Under the pieces are notes generated by a model. It did no database searches. It was not told where the DNA came from and worked only from the letters and a program-made list of their open reading frames with translations. From Lasiosphaeria ovina (lineage: Eukaryota > Ascomycota > Sordariomycetes > Sordariales > Lasiosphaeriaceae), in NCBI GenBank assembly GCA_033439765.1, contig JAULSN010000001.1, positions 6,386,001 through 6,450,000 of the forward strand: a DNA stretch of 64,000 nt, in the 5' to 3' direction. Below are positions 1 through 11,939 of the stretch, piece after piece. The position numbers were made by a program, and so were the translations under genes. Each line of letters opens with the position of its first letter. Position 1 is the stretch's first letter.

Positions 1-300
1 CTCAGGAGTTGGCAGGGCTGCTCTAGAGATACGGCATATCCTTGCACATGATAGGAAGCAAGTAGCGCAGTGGAAAAAAAGATAACCGGGAAATCAAAAC
101 GAAATCCATTCAAACCCTACTGGCATGTGCATGCACGGGTTGGAAAGGAGAGGACGGGGAGGCGGAAAGGAAAGCATCTGAATTAAGATGAGTTGAACGT
201 CAAAAAGAAACAAAAAGAAAAAAACCGGTTCCTACGAGTCTCATCGCTCTCCATCTTGCCAGCAAGGGGGTCGGTCTGCAACGCCTGGGCTTGTGGGAAA

Positions 301-310
301 TACCTAGGTA
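301..310. repeat. TACCTAGGTA palindrome
   Basis: Exact 10-bp palindrome; one of at least seven exact copies in the window (301, 697, 1074, 2560, 53996, 59732, 61981), all outside the gene models. Confidence 0.95.
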
Positions 311-696
311 TCTTTTGTCTCGGTGAGATACCTGTGTGGAATGACCCAGGGGCAGCCATGCTCACTTCTCGCTGACCACACACACGCCGCTCGCTGCCTA
401 TGCGGTGGTTGGGTGACGGCCATTCAAAGAAGAGGAAGATTTATTGATGATCCCGGCCAAAGTGACTGGAAGCGAGAGAGGTGTTGTCACTAAACTGCCC
501 GGTAGTCTTTGTCCCGTGTCCCAGCTAGTCTGGGGATAAGACAGACAGCTCCCAGACCGTGCCAGACCGGCTTGACGGGGCTCCCGTGTGTTTACACCTA
601 GGCTAGCTTTGTGAGGGATGCACGGCGGTGGCGTACTGGGATCACAGGATAGAGGGCCTAGAAACACTTTATTTTCGCACCGTGGAGCGGCGGCAA

Positions 697-706
697 TACC
701 TAGGTA
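697..706. repeat. TACCTAGGTA palindrome
   Basis: Second exact copy, in the gene-free left flank. Confidence 0.95.
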
Positions 707-1073
707 AGCTCCACCATGTCAACATATTCGCGCACAACCTGGAAACTGCCTAACGAGTACCGTACACACTAGGTGATTTGACCACTAACACACCTCAGTC
801 GATACCGAAATGTTTCCCTATAGTGCCCGAGATGGTGTTCCACATACTCAAGGATCCCTGGCAGCACTGGCACGAGGCGTAGTTGGGTCGTCTTGCCCAG
901 CAACATCCCTGCCCGTATACGCGCCACACGCCACTACCCATGGTTAATAGTGTTAACGTTGAACGGCTTCTGATGGCTTTAGGCGCCGTAAGTTTCCTAG
1001 AAATCACGCCAGCACTTGAGCCGAGCCCACCGGGGGAGACACTGGGCAATACAAGCTTCCTCCGCAGCTACCT

Positions 1074-1083
1074 TACCTAGGTA
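1074..1083. repeat. TACCTAGGTA palindrome
   Basis: Exact copy followed directly by GGTACCTTA, so several family units are chained here. Confidence 0.95.
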
Positions 1084-2559
1084 GGTACCTTAGTTTCACT
1101 CGTCTATCCGTAGTTCTCGGATGAAAGGTACCTTAGTTTCTCCACGCGGCTCCAGTGTAGATGACAGTTGCCAGGCTCACTCTAGTTCACGAGCTAAGAA
1201 ACAGGGAAGAGCCCCCGGTACCGGGTTCCTCGAGTTTCTTACCAGGCGTGGCAAGGCACGTGAGAGAATGTCCGGGGATAACGGCGGGAACGTCCTCCAT
1301 GAAACGAGACTTGGCGCGTCCATGTCCTTGTTAATTGCCACGGCATGGCTTCATCGTGGTCTAGACGCTTCTTTGTTCTAATCCCTAACAACTTGCCTAA
1401 ATGGCGCTATGCCTGGCCAACTTCCAACACTCGACTGTCTCGGCTGTCCATTCTTTGCGAGCCTGAGGAGGAGAGGATTGAGCTACAGCCGAGACCTTCG
1501 ACTAAGGTCGTGACAACCAAGGGCATGGATGGCCTTGGATGAAGACACACACAAGATCAACGGGCTAAGAATATTTATACATTGTGTATGAACGGTGAAG
1601 CATAAAAGGGAAACTGATTCTAGGCGAATACATATCGTGTGGAGGTGTAAATATGCATACCTAATAGACTCGGTGCCAAGCCCTTTGGCGGGAGATCTGC
1701 CGACGCTTGTGGGCAGATGCCGTGGGTGGTGGGAGGAAACTTGAAGCTTGAAACTCCTGGAAAGAATACTTGGTCCTTAGCTAATGGTGCCTTGTCGCGG
1801 GGGGGCTGGTCTCCGGTGGGTAGGCTAGACAAGCACGTACTGCCTATCTACACGTGAAATCTTAAAATAAGGGAAATGTGGGGTTTAGAGGAAAGAAAGA
1901 GACTTGCAGTTGGCCGCTGGATGATCCCTGGGTGTTACGATGATGGCGAAGCTCGGCTTCCCCTTCACCCGCAAGGAGATATGACCACACTGTGGCAACC
2001 AGGAGCAAACTGTGATGGCACGGAGAAAATACGGAATCAGGTAGAACTTTGGCGGTTAGGTGTCCCCATCAAACGCCCCTCGTCGTGCGCTCTTTCGGAT
2101 GTCCCAAGCATGGCCACCCGGCACAACTTGTGTTTATTGTTGTATCCCCCACAACAGTATCATCGTTGCCGGTCATCAAAGGTTCGCGTGAGCGGGTCTC
2201 CGACACGCGTCGATCATAGCAATGCCAGGCTCTGGAGAAAAGGTACCAACACTGACGATGAGGCATGGAAAATATGCGCCGTGAACTCGATATCGAGATC
2301 TAGATAGGTGTGTACGAAGTATCTTGGCGGGTTCGCCCAGGAATGAGAGTTCAACTCAAGCCAACAGCCGCGGTTGGTCTTGAGATCCTAGGCGACAGAC
2401 AGATAAAAAGCCTGAGAAGTGATGGGCCAAGAAGGAGCCGCTTCATGATAGCCTCGATCCCATCCCTCGCTCTTGTCGGCTTGGCCTTCAAGAGGGATAA
2501 CACCGTCCGGTGCTCTTTACCAAAGTTTAGGCACAAGTGGGGCGGCGACTCCGAGGAGG

Positions 2560-2569
2560 TACCTAGGTA
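2560..2569. repeat. TACCTAGGTA palindrome
   Basis: Exact copy inside a longer palindrome, GGTACCTAGGTACC. Confidence 0.95.
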
Positions 2570-3987
2570 CCTACCTTGTAGTCTTGAGATAGTCCAGTTG
2601 CTCGAAGTTTGCAAAAGCAGCGTTCATGTACTCTTCGAACTTTGGATTATTTAAACGAATTATAGCTGAATAGATTTGTTCGAGTTGACGACGTATGTGG
2701 GCGGTATATGGTGCGATTCGAATTGAAGGGCGCGAAGCTCCCTGTGACGGGAGTTTGCCTTTCCAGCCTAGCGAGTGGTAAAGCACAAGCCAAGCTGTCG
2801 GATGGCCATGATACATGTCAGGTCCAGCAAAAAAAGCGCCTACGTATCTTCCTCATGTGCCTTGCCTATATTAACTCTCGAAGACATGGAACTGCGGCCT
2901 CTTCGAGGTTCATACCGCAGAACACAGATGTCCAAGCTGGCACTAGTAAATTGGCGGTTTGCATGCATGCCGACCGCATTTAAGCAGGCCGGGGAGTCCG
3001 GGATACTCCGTATGAAAGCAAGGTACACATAGCAAGTTAGATCCTTTACCCGGTTAACTACTCCCTAGCTACTAGGTTTATAAACAACTCAACATCGGTT
3101 AAAGGGCGCCGACCAGGTTTGTGGTAATGTGTATGCCTTAAATGAAGGCCGTGACGCACCTTGTCTCGGGCAGAAACCACAAACTGAGGCCGTTGCGGCG
3201 CTGAAGTGGGGCGGGGCGGAGACAGGTTGACCAGGACAAGTTCCGTCACATTAAGTTCCCAAATACAGACGAACAGCAGCCGACAACGGCGCGTCCATGC
3301 ATACCTATTGTCAGCATCGCCAGGCACCAGACCTACCAAAGGCAAGCACACCGGCCAGCTGGGCTAGGCAGTTCTTAGGTTGGTAGGCATATTTAATTCG
3401 CATCCTCTCAAATCTTTCGTCCCTACGTTCAGTTGGTGGGGCACGAAACCAGCCTCTATTACTCCTCACCTAGCACTGTAGTCGACTTCAGACGTTACTG
3501 AGTAAGTACTAGTAGTATTAAATGTACGTACGCATTTTGTTTGCTAAGCTGCCGAATTTCTGCATCTCATTCCCCTCCCTGCCCGTCGAGAAAAGGACCG
3601 GCGGTCCAGTTCGAGTCCAATTGTGGGGAATAAAAATCGTGACGTGCTCGTCTAGTTCGGCACAGGTTTGCCGCTCCTGCTGCCTTTGAAGACGTAAAGG
3701 CTTGTTTCCGAATTTTTGCCCGCTTCGGATTGGTTGCCACCGAGTGCGCCTTCCGCATCAATGAGCTCTCGGGACAGGGAAGGCGGAGGGGGGTACCAAA
3801 GTCGCCGCCGAGCTCGACCTGGACCAAGACTTGGGACCTTCCACTTGACCCAGAGCGCCTTTCTCTGCTCCTGGGATCTGGATCTACTAGTAGCGAACCT
3901 TCCCAGCAGCGTCACGGGCGTGTCCTAACGGCTCACCTTGAACGATAAACCTTCAAATCCAGCATATCCACCACTGCTTCCGCGGTT

Positions 3988-6107
3988 ATGGGTACAGAAG
4001 ACGCCATTGACGGCCCCCGTCACCGCCAGCGCAGCCGCCATGGTGCGAAGAATGTGTCGTGGAGAGACCTCCCAAGAAAGGGCCAGCTCGTCGTCATTAC
4101 CCTGGCAAGACTGAGTGAACCACTCGTTCAGACGTCTCTCCAGGTCAGTACCCTCGAAAGGGGCAGAGGCCATGTATTCTCTAGACCCGAGTTTGTGAGC
4201 CTCTGGTATTAATATTTGCTTAGTCGTACATGTTCTACCAACTCAAATGGTTTAATCCGAGCCTCTCCGATTCTGTCATTGCCAGTCAGGCTGGTGTCTT
4301 GCAGTTCGTATTCCAAACACCCAGCGCCCTGTCCCCCCCCGAAGCCCGGTTTCCGAGCCGGGGGACATTTGATCAAGCACAGTGCTTCACCAAGCCGCCA
4401 GTTTAGACTAGACGTTGATTCGCGACGTCATCTAGTGCCAGCTTCACCGCTGCTCAGTTTCTGACTGCTATGGTATGGGGACGCATTGCGGATTCAGAAC
4501 ACTTTGGTCGCAAGACCGTCTTGCTGATTGGTCTTGGAGGCACGAGTAAGAACAAGCAGAAAACCCACCATCATATCAGTTCAAGCTAACCAGACAAAGT
4601 GCTCTCATGTATTGGCTTTGGCTTTTCTACCACCTTCTGGCAGGCCCTGGTCTTCAGATCCCTGGGCGGCATTACGAACGGTAATGTTGGCGTGCTCCGA
4701 ACAATGTAGGTCGACAAGATGGGAGCCCCTGCCTAGTAGCTGTTTCATTGCTAACACTCTCCAAGGATCAGTGAGATTGTCAGGGAGAAAAGGTTCGCAT
4801 CACAAGTCGCCCTTTTCGCTCTTTTCCTCCATTAATACGGTTGACAGATTCCAGTCCAGAGCTTTCCTGCTGCTTCCCATGACATTCAATATCGGCATCA
4901 TCATCGGTCCCGTGCTCGGAGGTATCCTCTCAGACCCAGCAGGAACATACCCCGGCTTGTTTGGCCATGTAAAATTTTTCGAGCGGTTTCCCTATGCTGT
5001 CCCAAACCTAGTCTCGGCATTTTTCCTCCTCTGTGCCATGCTTGGTGTCTGGCTAAACCTGGAAGAGGTGCGTTTACCGATGTATTGGGATAACAAACTC
5101 ACGATCACGTTACTAATGACTTATAGACGCTGGACTCGCGCTCAGGGAAGAGTGACAGAGGCATTGAGCTTGGACGCAAGCTGAGGCTCTGCTTCTCAAG
5201 CAGCCGTTCCGGAGTGGCCTACGAGCCCTTGGGTTCTCAAGATCCCAGCGCCATCATCGAAGCGTCTGCGTCGGAAGACATTCTACCCGAGCCGTTGGTA
5301 CCTGGCAACGTCGTCAAATCAAGACAGCCTCGTCGCCGATATAGCCAAAGACTTGCTTTTCGGCGAATCTTTACCCGCAATGTTGTCTTGACATTCACAG
5401 CGAGTTTCATCGTTTCATTCCACTTGGGTAGCTTCAATTCCCTCTGGTTTGTCTTTTTGTCGACCCCCGTCTACGACCCGGACAAACCCCCATCGTCACC
5501 CAATACCCTCCCCCGATCTTTACCATTTGTCTTTACGGGTGGCTTAGGCCTCCAGCCGCGAGAAGTTGGCATGGCCATGGCTGTCCTGGGGTTTGTTGGT
5601 ATCTGCCTGCAGCTGGGAGTGTACCCATGGCTCTCGGCAAGGATGGGTACAGTCCGGAGCTGGCGCTTGTTTCTGCTGTTCTTTCCCCTTACCTACTTCC
5701 TATTGCCCTACTTAAGTCTTGTGCCGAGTTCAGCAGCCAGTCCACCACCAAACCCCAAGAACGGCATTGCTGTGTGGTTGGCCCTCACTGGAGTAGTCAC
5801 TGTCCAGGTTATAGGCCGGACATTTGCGCTTCCTGCCCAGACTATCCTGGTGAACAATTGCACACCTCACCCCAGCGTCCTAGGAACCGTACACGGCATC
5901 GGCCAGAGCGTCAGTAGCTTTGCCAGGACATTGGGGCCCGTCCTGTGCGGCTTCCTCTACGGTTTGAGTTTGGAAAAGGGGATAATCGGTGCAGTGTGGT
6001 GGGGACTTAGCGGAGTTGCAATATGTGGCGTCCTTGCTAGCTTGTTTGTTTGGGAGGGCGACGGCCATGAGATATGGCTCGAAGGTGACGAAGAGGACGA
6101 CTGGTAG
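3988..6107 (+). CDS. MFS transporter (DHA1/ZIFL-like), seven exons
   Basis: Major facilitator membrane transporter; the substrate cannot be read from sequence. Exons chosen from splice signals: 3988-4143, 4224-4303, 4436-4545, 4600-4705, 4766-4792, 4848-5067 and 5127-6107. They join in frame to 559 aa. The N-terminal half has the MFS loop signature WGRIADSEHFGRKTVLL after the second membrane segment, then the segment containing GGITNGNVGVLRTMISEIV, and GIIIGPVLGGIL in the fifth. A hydrophilic central loop rich in Ser and Arg separates it from a second block of hydrophobic helices (roughly residues 300-545), and the tail is acidic. This pattern matches fungal YCR023C/zinc-induced-facilitator-like transporters. 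The 27-nt fifth exon is small but completes the motif. The start is the first ATG of the frame preceding RDLPRKGQL; an upstream exon is not excluded. Transcribed towards the secreted-protein gene on the other strand. Confidence 0.88.
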
Positions 6108-6355
6108 TTGGAAAATACACGGTCATTGAATATTGGCCGATTTCTAGCTGCTATGCTAGCCACCCGCCCCGATTGTAGCCCACTTCGAGGGGCCCATGAA
6201 ATAAAATATAAACAGCAGCAGTATCGACCATCCACTTGCCGCATAATAAAGATTCTGCCAATCTAGGCTCCAAACCAGCCACCCGCTCTCCAACAGGCCG
6301 TTGCGCTGGCCTGGTTTGTGAATGTTGTATACTGTGTTTGGCTGTGATAGTACGA

Positions 6356-7862
6356 TTAGCTGAAGTCCATAAAGTCGCGTGGCACGGGTTTGGTGAAATT
6401 GCCAGCGTACCCTATATATAAAGTCCCCGACAGGTGAGTTGTCTGATAGACGAGGCTTGTCTCGGTGGCTAGTGTCGGGGTGCCACGGTTCACTGTGACG
6501 GTGACGCCGGGCTGACCCCCGTTGGCGCAGACAGTCGAAGCGGCAGGTGTTCTAGAGGAGCACCCTTCAGTAACAGGCCAGATACTATGACGGGGGAGCG
6601 AGGTAGTTCTAGTAACTTACATGGTGGCCGTTACTGTCTTGAGAACTAAAATTTTATCAGTTTAGGTGAGCCTGACATGCTGCTTCATAATCACACTCAC
6701 TGAGTTCCGTACTCGTCCTCCCCGGGATCGTCGTAATCATCGTGCTAGTAACCGTACGAGTGGTCTGCGTGTATGTCGATGTAATTGCGGCGACAACGGC
6801 AGTGGCAGCAACTTCTCGCTTAGCTAAAGTCACACAATTAGCACCTGACTATGGCCCTGCGCTATAGGCTGAGACAGTCGGTCGGCCAGTTGGGCGGGGG
6901 AGAGAAGTTATTACCATTTCCTGATGGATAATGACAGACCGCTGTTGCGGCCACGGTCGTTGTCCAGTAGCTTGTTTCCTGCCCGTCTGTTGCCGTCCTG
7001 ACCACGGTAGACCAGACGGTCGTCGTAGGCCCCTGGGGGTAGGACGTGACTGTTCTTGTTCCGCCAGTGCATGGAGCCGTCACGGTTGGGGGGACTAGAA
7101 TAAGTGTCTGGGTCTGGGAGAGCGTGCTAATAACGGCTGAGGGTGAAAAAGTAAGCTCACGGCACCCAATTAGGATGGGGGATTGGGTTTCAAATACTCT
7201 GGGCCCTCGCCGTGACGGTATATCCAATCACGACAGTAGGGGTCGCCTTTTAACTGTTAGCCTTCCTACTACAATTTCGCAGCCAAGCAACATGGAACAG
7301 AAGTTCTACACACCGTGATCCACGTTGTCTGGGGGAGACCAACGACGAGCTTGACAGTGCGTTGGGTGGCTATCTGGTCCCCAGAGACGATAATACGCCA
7401 GGTCCCAGACTGCATGGCCGAGTACGGAATGCCGCTGTATAACCCGGTGAGCCATTGTCCAAGATAGGTGGGTAGTATCTAGAATGCGGTCTGGACAGTT
7501 CCATACCAAGTCGATGTCACCTGGGTACCAGCAGGCTGCGTCCTGATGGCGGAACAGGCATATTCGTTCTGGTCGGGCCCAACTAGGACGGGATTTATGG
7601 ATTCCTGGTTGCATCCTGAGCTAGTGTGAGCAGCTCATGATCCTCTGTTACTGGTGGCAGTCGAGTAATGACAAGTGTCGAGAAAACGGAGAACGTTACC
7701 CTGGAATACCGTGACGAAACTGAAGTACTGGTTCGAGGACCCGTCGATATTATAAGTGCCCCCATTGGAGTAGTCCACCCCGTAACTCGTGCAGGCCGCA
7801 TGGGTGCGTAGCACGAGTACTGCGAGCAGCACCCAGAAACATCTAAACCTCGGTCCCTCCAT
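6356..7862 (-). CDS. Secreted Thr-rich protein, frame interrupted by TAG
   Basis: Probable secreted or wall-associated protein. Residues 1-22 form a signal peptide (hydrophobic core CFWVLLAVLVL, cleavage after THA). A small Cys-containing domain follows (GVDYSNGG, NIDGSSNQYFSF), then a long Thr/Val-rich stalk with repeated TVT, TTT and TTTV strings. Exons on the minus strand: 7700-7862, 7314-7615, 7198-7246, 6915-7136, 6701-6823, a 13-nt exon 6621-6633, and 6356-6584. The sum is 1101 nt, or 366 codons. Codon 100 (7479-7481) is TAG, in frame on both sides. Either the gene is a recent pseudogene (CAG to TAG would be a single C-to-T change), or a 42-nt GT-AG segment (7479-7520) is spliced out. 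That would be unusually short and has no clear branch site. A sequencing error is also possible. I do not know a function for the family. Confidence 0.72.
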
Positions 7863-10310
7863 CTGTCTGCGTGGAAGTTGAGATGTGAGTGGCGAGGAGT
7901 TGTCGACGGAGCTTTGGATTTTCATGGGACAAAGGAGGAATTGGCGCGGTGGTTATGTACTGGCGCCCGAGCGGGCCTTGGAGCGAGGTGTTCTACCTAG
8001 CAGCTTGACTGACCGCAGTGTCCGGGAAAAAGGGGGCCCAAGACTGCAAGGAAAACACAATATCCCAGTAGCCATCTATCCACGCACAGGAAGGGCCGTA
8101 TCGAGCTCGAAGAAGGGATAGCATATTTACAAAGGATGCAATGACGGCAACAGTTGGCGGCCGTGCCAGATACCCGGAGAGAACATGGTCGGGGGAAGAA
8201 AAGCCAAAGTACAAGCCCCTGCTCTCCCATATTACAACCATTCAGCCTGTACGCAAAGCAGTTCCAACAACCAGAATGTCCCTCGACACGCTGGCTGTAG
8301 GGCCAAGAGAAAAACAGCGGGAGGGGAAGAGGTCTTTTCTTTCGATGCCCCCCATAGGTCCACGGGAGCCCCTGGGCTATATAGCATCGGATGTCTAGGT
8401 GGGGGGAAAGCTTTGGGCGGGATGAGCCCACCAGCAGAGAAGATGGGATGAGATAGTGTCCGGCAGGGGTAAACGGTCGAAGCGTGGTAAAGATGGTGAC
8501 GGGGAATAAAACCCGATTAGTCGACCTCTGTGAGTGCAGAGCCGAGGAGCATTTGCGGCTGCGGCGCTGCCGTGAGGGAAGGGGGAGGGTAGTTTATTTG
8601 TCTTCATTGGACATCCAGATACCTACCGCATGCCTTGGCGTGGTCAGTTCCTCCCGGTTGAGCTGAGCTACAAAAAGGGGTAGTTAGGTAACTGCCTTAC
8701 ACCAAGAAAGATGCTCCTTTCCCGCCAGCCTTATCTAGCGCGCCATATAGCTAATTACAGAAAAAGTAAATAAAAAAGACACACAAAAAGGAGGGCAAAT
8801 GAAATAGAATAAAACAGCTATGCCGTGTCTAACAAACAGAACAGTGGATAGAAGGGCGTGTAACTAGGCGAAGAGAGTGAGAGAGCCCAGCGGGAGGACG
8901 AGGGCCGTACGGTCATCTCTCTCTCTCTCTCCCTCCCTCTGCTCTCTCGATTCCTTGGGGGCGGGGAGCACTCGTGGGACGTATTCTGCCTATTCAACTC
9001 CAGACTAATATCACCCACTCCCGCATCACCTTTGTGCACGTTTCCAGGACTCGGAGTGCGACCAAGATAAGAAGACTGGATCACCGGCTTCCCATGGGGT
9101 CAATGCCAAGTCCGAGACAAGAGATTGTCCGCCTGGTGGATGTCCATAGGCGTAGCTAATATCTGCGCTATATACACTCTCTCGTTTATATTTAGAATAC
9201 AGACGCAAATTTAGGTGCTCTGGCCAACCTATCTTTACACGGGCAACCTTCCGGCTTTCGGGGCAACACAGTAGTATAACAACAAAAGCCCAACTAGGAG
9301 AGCGACTTGGACTGCAGAGTTTGAACTCGTGAACACAAGACGTGCACGGAGGTACCAGCGGTCAACGTGTTCCGTAGACTGGGCAGCGGGACACCGGTCG
9401 GGGGTATACCTACTCAAATATAATAGATCCGGGTTATTATGACACCTAGAATTTACCACCCGTAATTATCCCTGGGCGGCGAATACACCCCCCTGGAGCT
9501 GTTACGAACCCATCAAAGTCACCCAGTACGTCTGACTAAATATAGACAAGCACTGTGTTACGGAGGGGCCATAGTATATAAAGTCAATATACTACGAGAT
9601 GTTGATGGATTGGTCACACACACAAGTGTTCTTGTTCGTCGGGGTGACGGCACAGCAGGGGCTGTATGGTGCTGATCATCGATGATCTTCTCCTATCCTT
9701 GGTGGTAACTGTCGCGAGCATGCCTTCAGACAGATATTTGGACTGCGGGAATCGGACGACGTACCTTACCTACCATTCGCCGATTTGAATGTGGGAATGC
9801 CTTCTTCATGCTAAGTGGATTGAGGGTACGTAGTAGCAAGTGGACGTTCCAGAGCCTCGGGAGAAATGCAAATCGGAAATCTGAAAACCAGAGTATGGAG
9901 CAAATAAACTAGAGCTACAGTCGATTCCGCAACGTTCCAATACGCAAAACCCAATCTCGTTGCTGGGGTTCCTACTCATTAAGGTTCCATGAGCAGTAGA
10001 GAAAATGGGCTGATACCGTGACGAGAAGCGGCGGTCTCTGTGACGGGAGTACGTGTACTGTATGTATGCCTGTACTGTACGTATTTGGTACGGACCTAAA
10101 TTAATCTAATACTAGGGATTTGTACGGATACCGCGGCTGATGTTCCGTAATCGACGCTTGGTGTGAGGGCTGGTATTCCGTATAGAATCGAAACCTGGTG
10201 GGACCAAACCCTGAGCTTGACCCGCGACTCCGCGCGCTCCGATCTCCGCAGCTCTAGTAATCATTGTGCTCTCTATCCGTACAAACGACCAATTTCAGCC
10301 GCCTGTTGGG
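7863..10310. other. Intergenic region upstream of DAL3-like gene
   Basis: No supportable gene; the open frames on both strands are short and lack family features. It contains a CT microsatellite at about 8916-8940 and scattered GTAC/TACGGA strings around 10040-10140. The left end is the promoter of the secreted-protein gene and the right end that of the ureidoglycolate lyase gene. Confidence 0.55.
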
Positions 10311-11120
10311 ATGGCACCCAGCCTGACCCTAAAGCCTGACGGCCCAGATTTTATCATCAGCGCCGTTCCTCTTGATAGTCGGGCATTCTCGCCGTTCGGT
10401 GACGTCGTCGAGAACCCGCGACCAGACCTGCACCCTTCTGTCGCTAGTCGCAACCATGCCCCTTCGTCGCTTCCTTTGGACGGCATTGTCGCCAATCAAG
10501 GCACAGCCATAAAATACCAGCACCCGTCGCGCATGGCGAACTACTACCACCAGGCTCCGAGCGGCAGCCCTGGTGTTGCCGTCATGAACATGTTCGTTTG
10601 CTCTGCGCGGCTTGACATCCGTTCTTCTGAACCTGGTCTCGACGAGTTCGCTTCTGTCCGCGTACCCCAACTTTTCCCCGTGTCGGTCCTCGAGCGCCAC
10701 CCCTTCACCACCCAGACCTTCATCCCGCTTACTGCCGACGACCGCAAGCGATATTTGGTAATTGTCGCGCCGAGCCTGCCCCCTGCCGTTGCCGACCAGG
10801 CATTGCCTGTCCCTGTCCCGGGGCCGGCAGACGCTGCCGCCGCACGCCGTCTTCCCGGCCGCGGGTTGCCAGATGTCCGTCGCCTACGCGCATTCATTGC
10901 CAGAACGAACCAGGCCGTTACGTATGGGCCTGGCACGTGGCATGCGCCCATGGTCGCGCTTGGCCCTGCCGACACTGCCATCGATTTTGTCGTTGTCCAG
11001 TTTTCAAATGGCGTAGGCATTGAGGATTGCCAGGAAGTTGCTCTTGCCTCACCGGCTGAAAGCGCTGGCAAGATTGCGGTGAGATTGTCGCCAGTTGGAC
11101 CGAGGTCGGCCAAGCTGTGA
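10311..11120 (+). CDS. DAL3: Ureidoglycolate lyase (allantoin degradation)
   Basis: Intronless, 269 aa. By family, ureidoglycolate lyase splits ureidoglycolate into glyoxylate and urea, the last step of allantoin (purine nitrogen) catabolism. The frame shows the AllA/Dal3 hallmarks: N-terminal ISAVPLDSRAFSPFGDVVE (the family region 'AFxPFGDVIE'), a central NMFVCSAR strand and VSVLERHPFTTQTFIPL, and a C-terminal cupin-like region with YGPGTWHAPMVALG, which carries the conserved histidine. The insertion between residues about 165 and 205 is Pro/Ala/Arg-rich. An in-frame GTG lies upstream, but the ATG at 10311 fits the usual N-terminus. Other allantoin genes are not adjacent, so no nitrogen-catabolite cluster is seen. 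Confidence 0.9.
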   Translation: MAPSLTLKPDGPDFIISAVPLDSRAFSPFGDVVENPRPDLHPSVASRNHAPSSLPLDGIVANQGTAIKYQHPSRMANYYHQAPSGSPGVAVMNMFVCSARLDIRSSEPGLDEFASVRVPQLFPVSVLERHPFTTQTFIPLTADDRKRYLVIVAPSLPPAVADQALPVPVPGPADAAAARRLPGRGLPDVRRLRAFIARTNQAVTYGPGTWHAPMVALGPADTAIDFVVVQFSNGVGIEDCQEVALASPAESAGKIAVRLSPVGPRSAKL

Positions 11121-11939
11121 CTCCCTTGAATTGTTGAATCCGTACATACACGCAACCCCCTTTCTAGCTTAATTGTTATTCTATGATACTTATGACGAGA
11201 AAGAACGAACTATCGTACCCCGTTTTGCCTTGGCCACGCACGGGTGTTGTTAACTGTGGACGGACATGAGATCAATCGACATTGACTGGAACCAGATACG
11301 GACAGAATACGCCCATCGAGAACTCATGATCCGGGATATACAAACGCCGTAGGACTAACTCGCGTCGTAAGTTCACACAGTACAGAGGACTGAAATTTAA
11401 GATGGCTGCTCCGACTTCAGTCTCTTTAATGAACTCCTCTCGTGCCCATTGGCAAGGTAGTGCAATCCGTACTGTTCTTGGGCATGGACAAGCACATAAC
11501 ATGTGCACACCCAACGCCTCACTTTGAGGACCTTTTGTCCATAAATAGTAAGCGGTAGTTGATGATTTCCGAACAACCCTAACCCGGACTGACCGCTGTA
11601 CGTGAAGGTAAGGTCGTATGCGTACGGATACCTAGTCCAAGTTACATAGGTCAGGTAGCCTTATGGAAATGACATCGACCTCATAAGGTTAGATACCTTA
11701 GGTACGTATTCTAGGTGGGTTTTTTGCCAGCACCGATACAAAACAACCACCTAGTTCTTTAGCCTGCACAATTTGATGGCAGCCGCCTTTGCACATATAG
11801 CCAGCATCCTTTTGCCTGCGTGTTTTTTCGCCTCGACTGCTGCTATCTTCTTGACGGTCATAAACACCTAGACGAGGGCCGGCCTCGCTGGTTTATGCGG
11901 ACCTCGCTTACTTCTCGAGGTTCGCCGCTTGATGACAAT
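11121..11939. other. Intergenic spacer
   Basis: Holds the 3' end of the ureidoglycolate lyase transcript and the promoter of the next gene. The strings TTAGATACCTTAGGTACG (about 11690) and similar belong to the intergenic GGTA/TACC motif family. No gene seen. Confidence 0.55.

Larger units (their letters stand above)
1..3987. other. Gene-free left flank
   Basis: No open frame here shows a recognisable domain, plausible splice chain or fungal protein composition; the longest is about 140 codons and looks random. The stretch contains four exact copies of the palindrome TACCTAGGTA (301, 697, 1074, 2560) and related GGTACC/TACCTTA strings. The right end must hold the promoter of the MFS transporter gene that starts near 3988. 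Confidence 0.6.

Noticed and set aside
1876..2307. 143-codon plus-strand frame in the left flank
   Set aside because: Random-looking composition, overlaps another frame on the minus strand, no splice partners.
3605..3630. AGTTCGAGTCC box-B-like string
   Set aside because: The flanking bases do not form a T stem.
7997..8431. 144-codon minus-strand frame
   Set aside because: Cys/Trp/Arg-rich translation typical of non-coding sequence; no domain.
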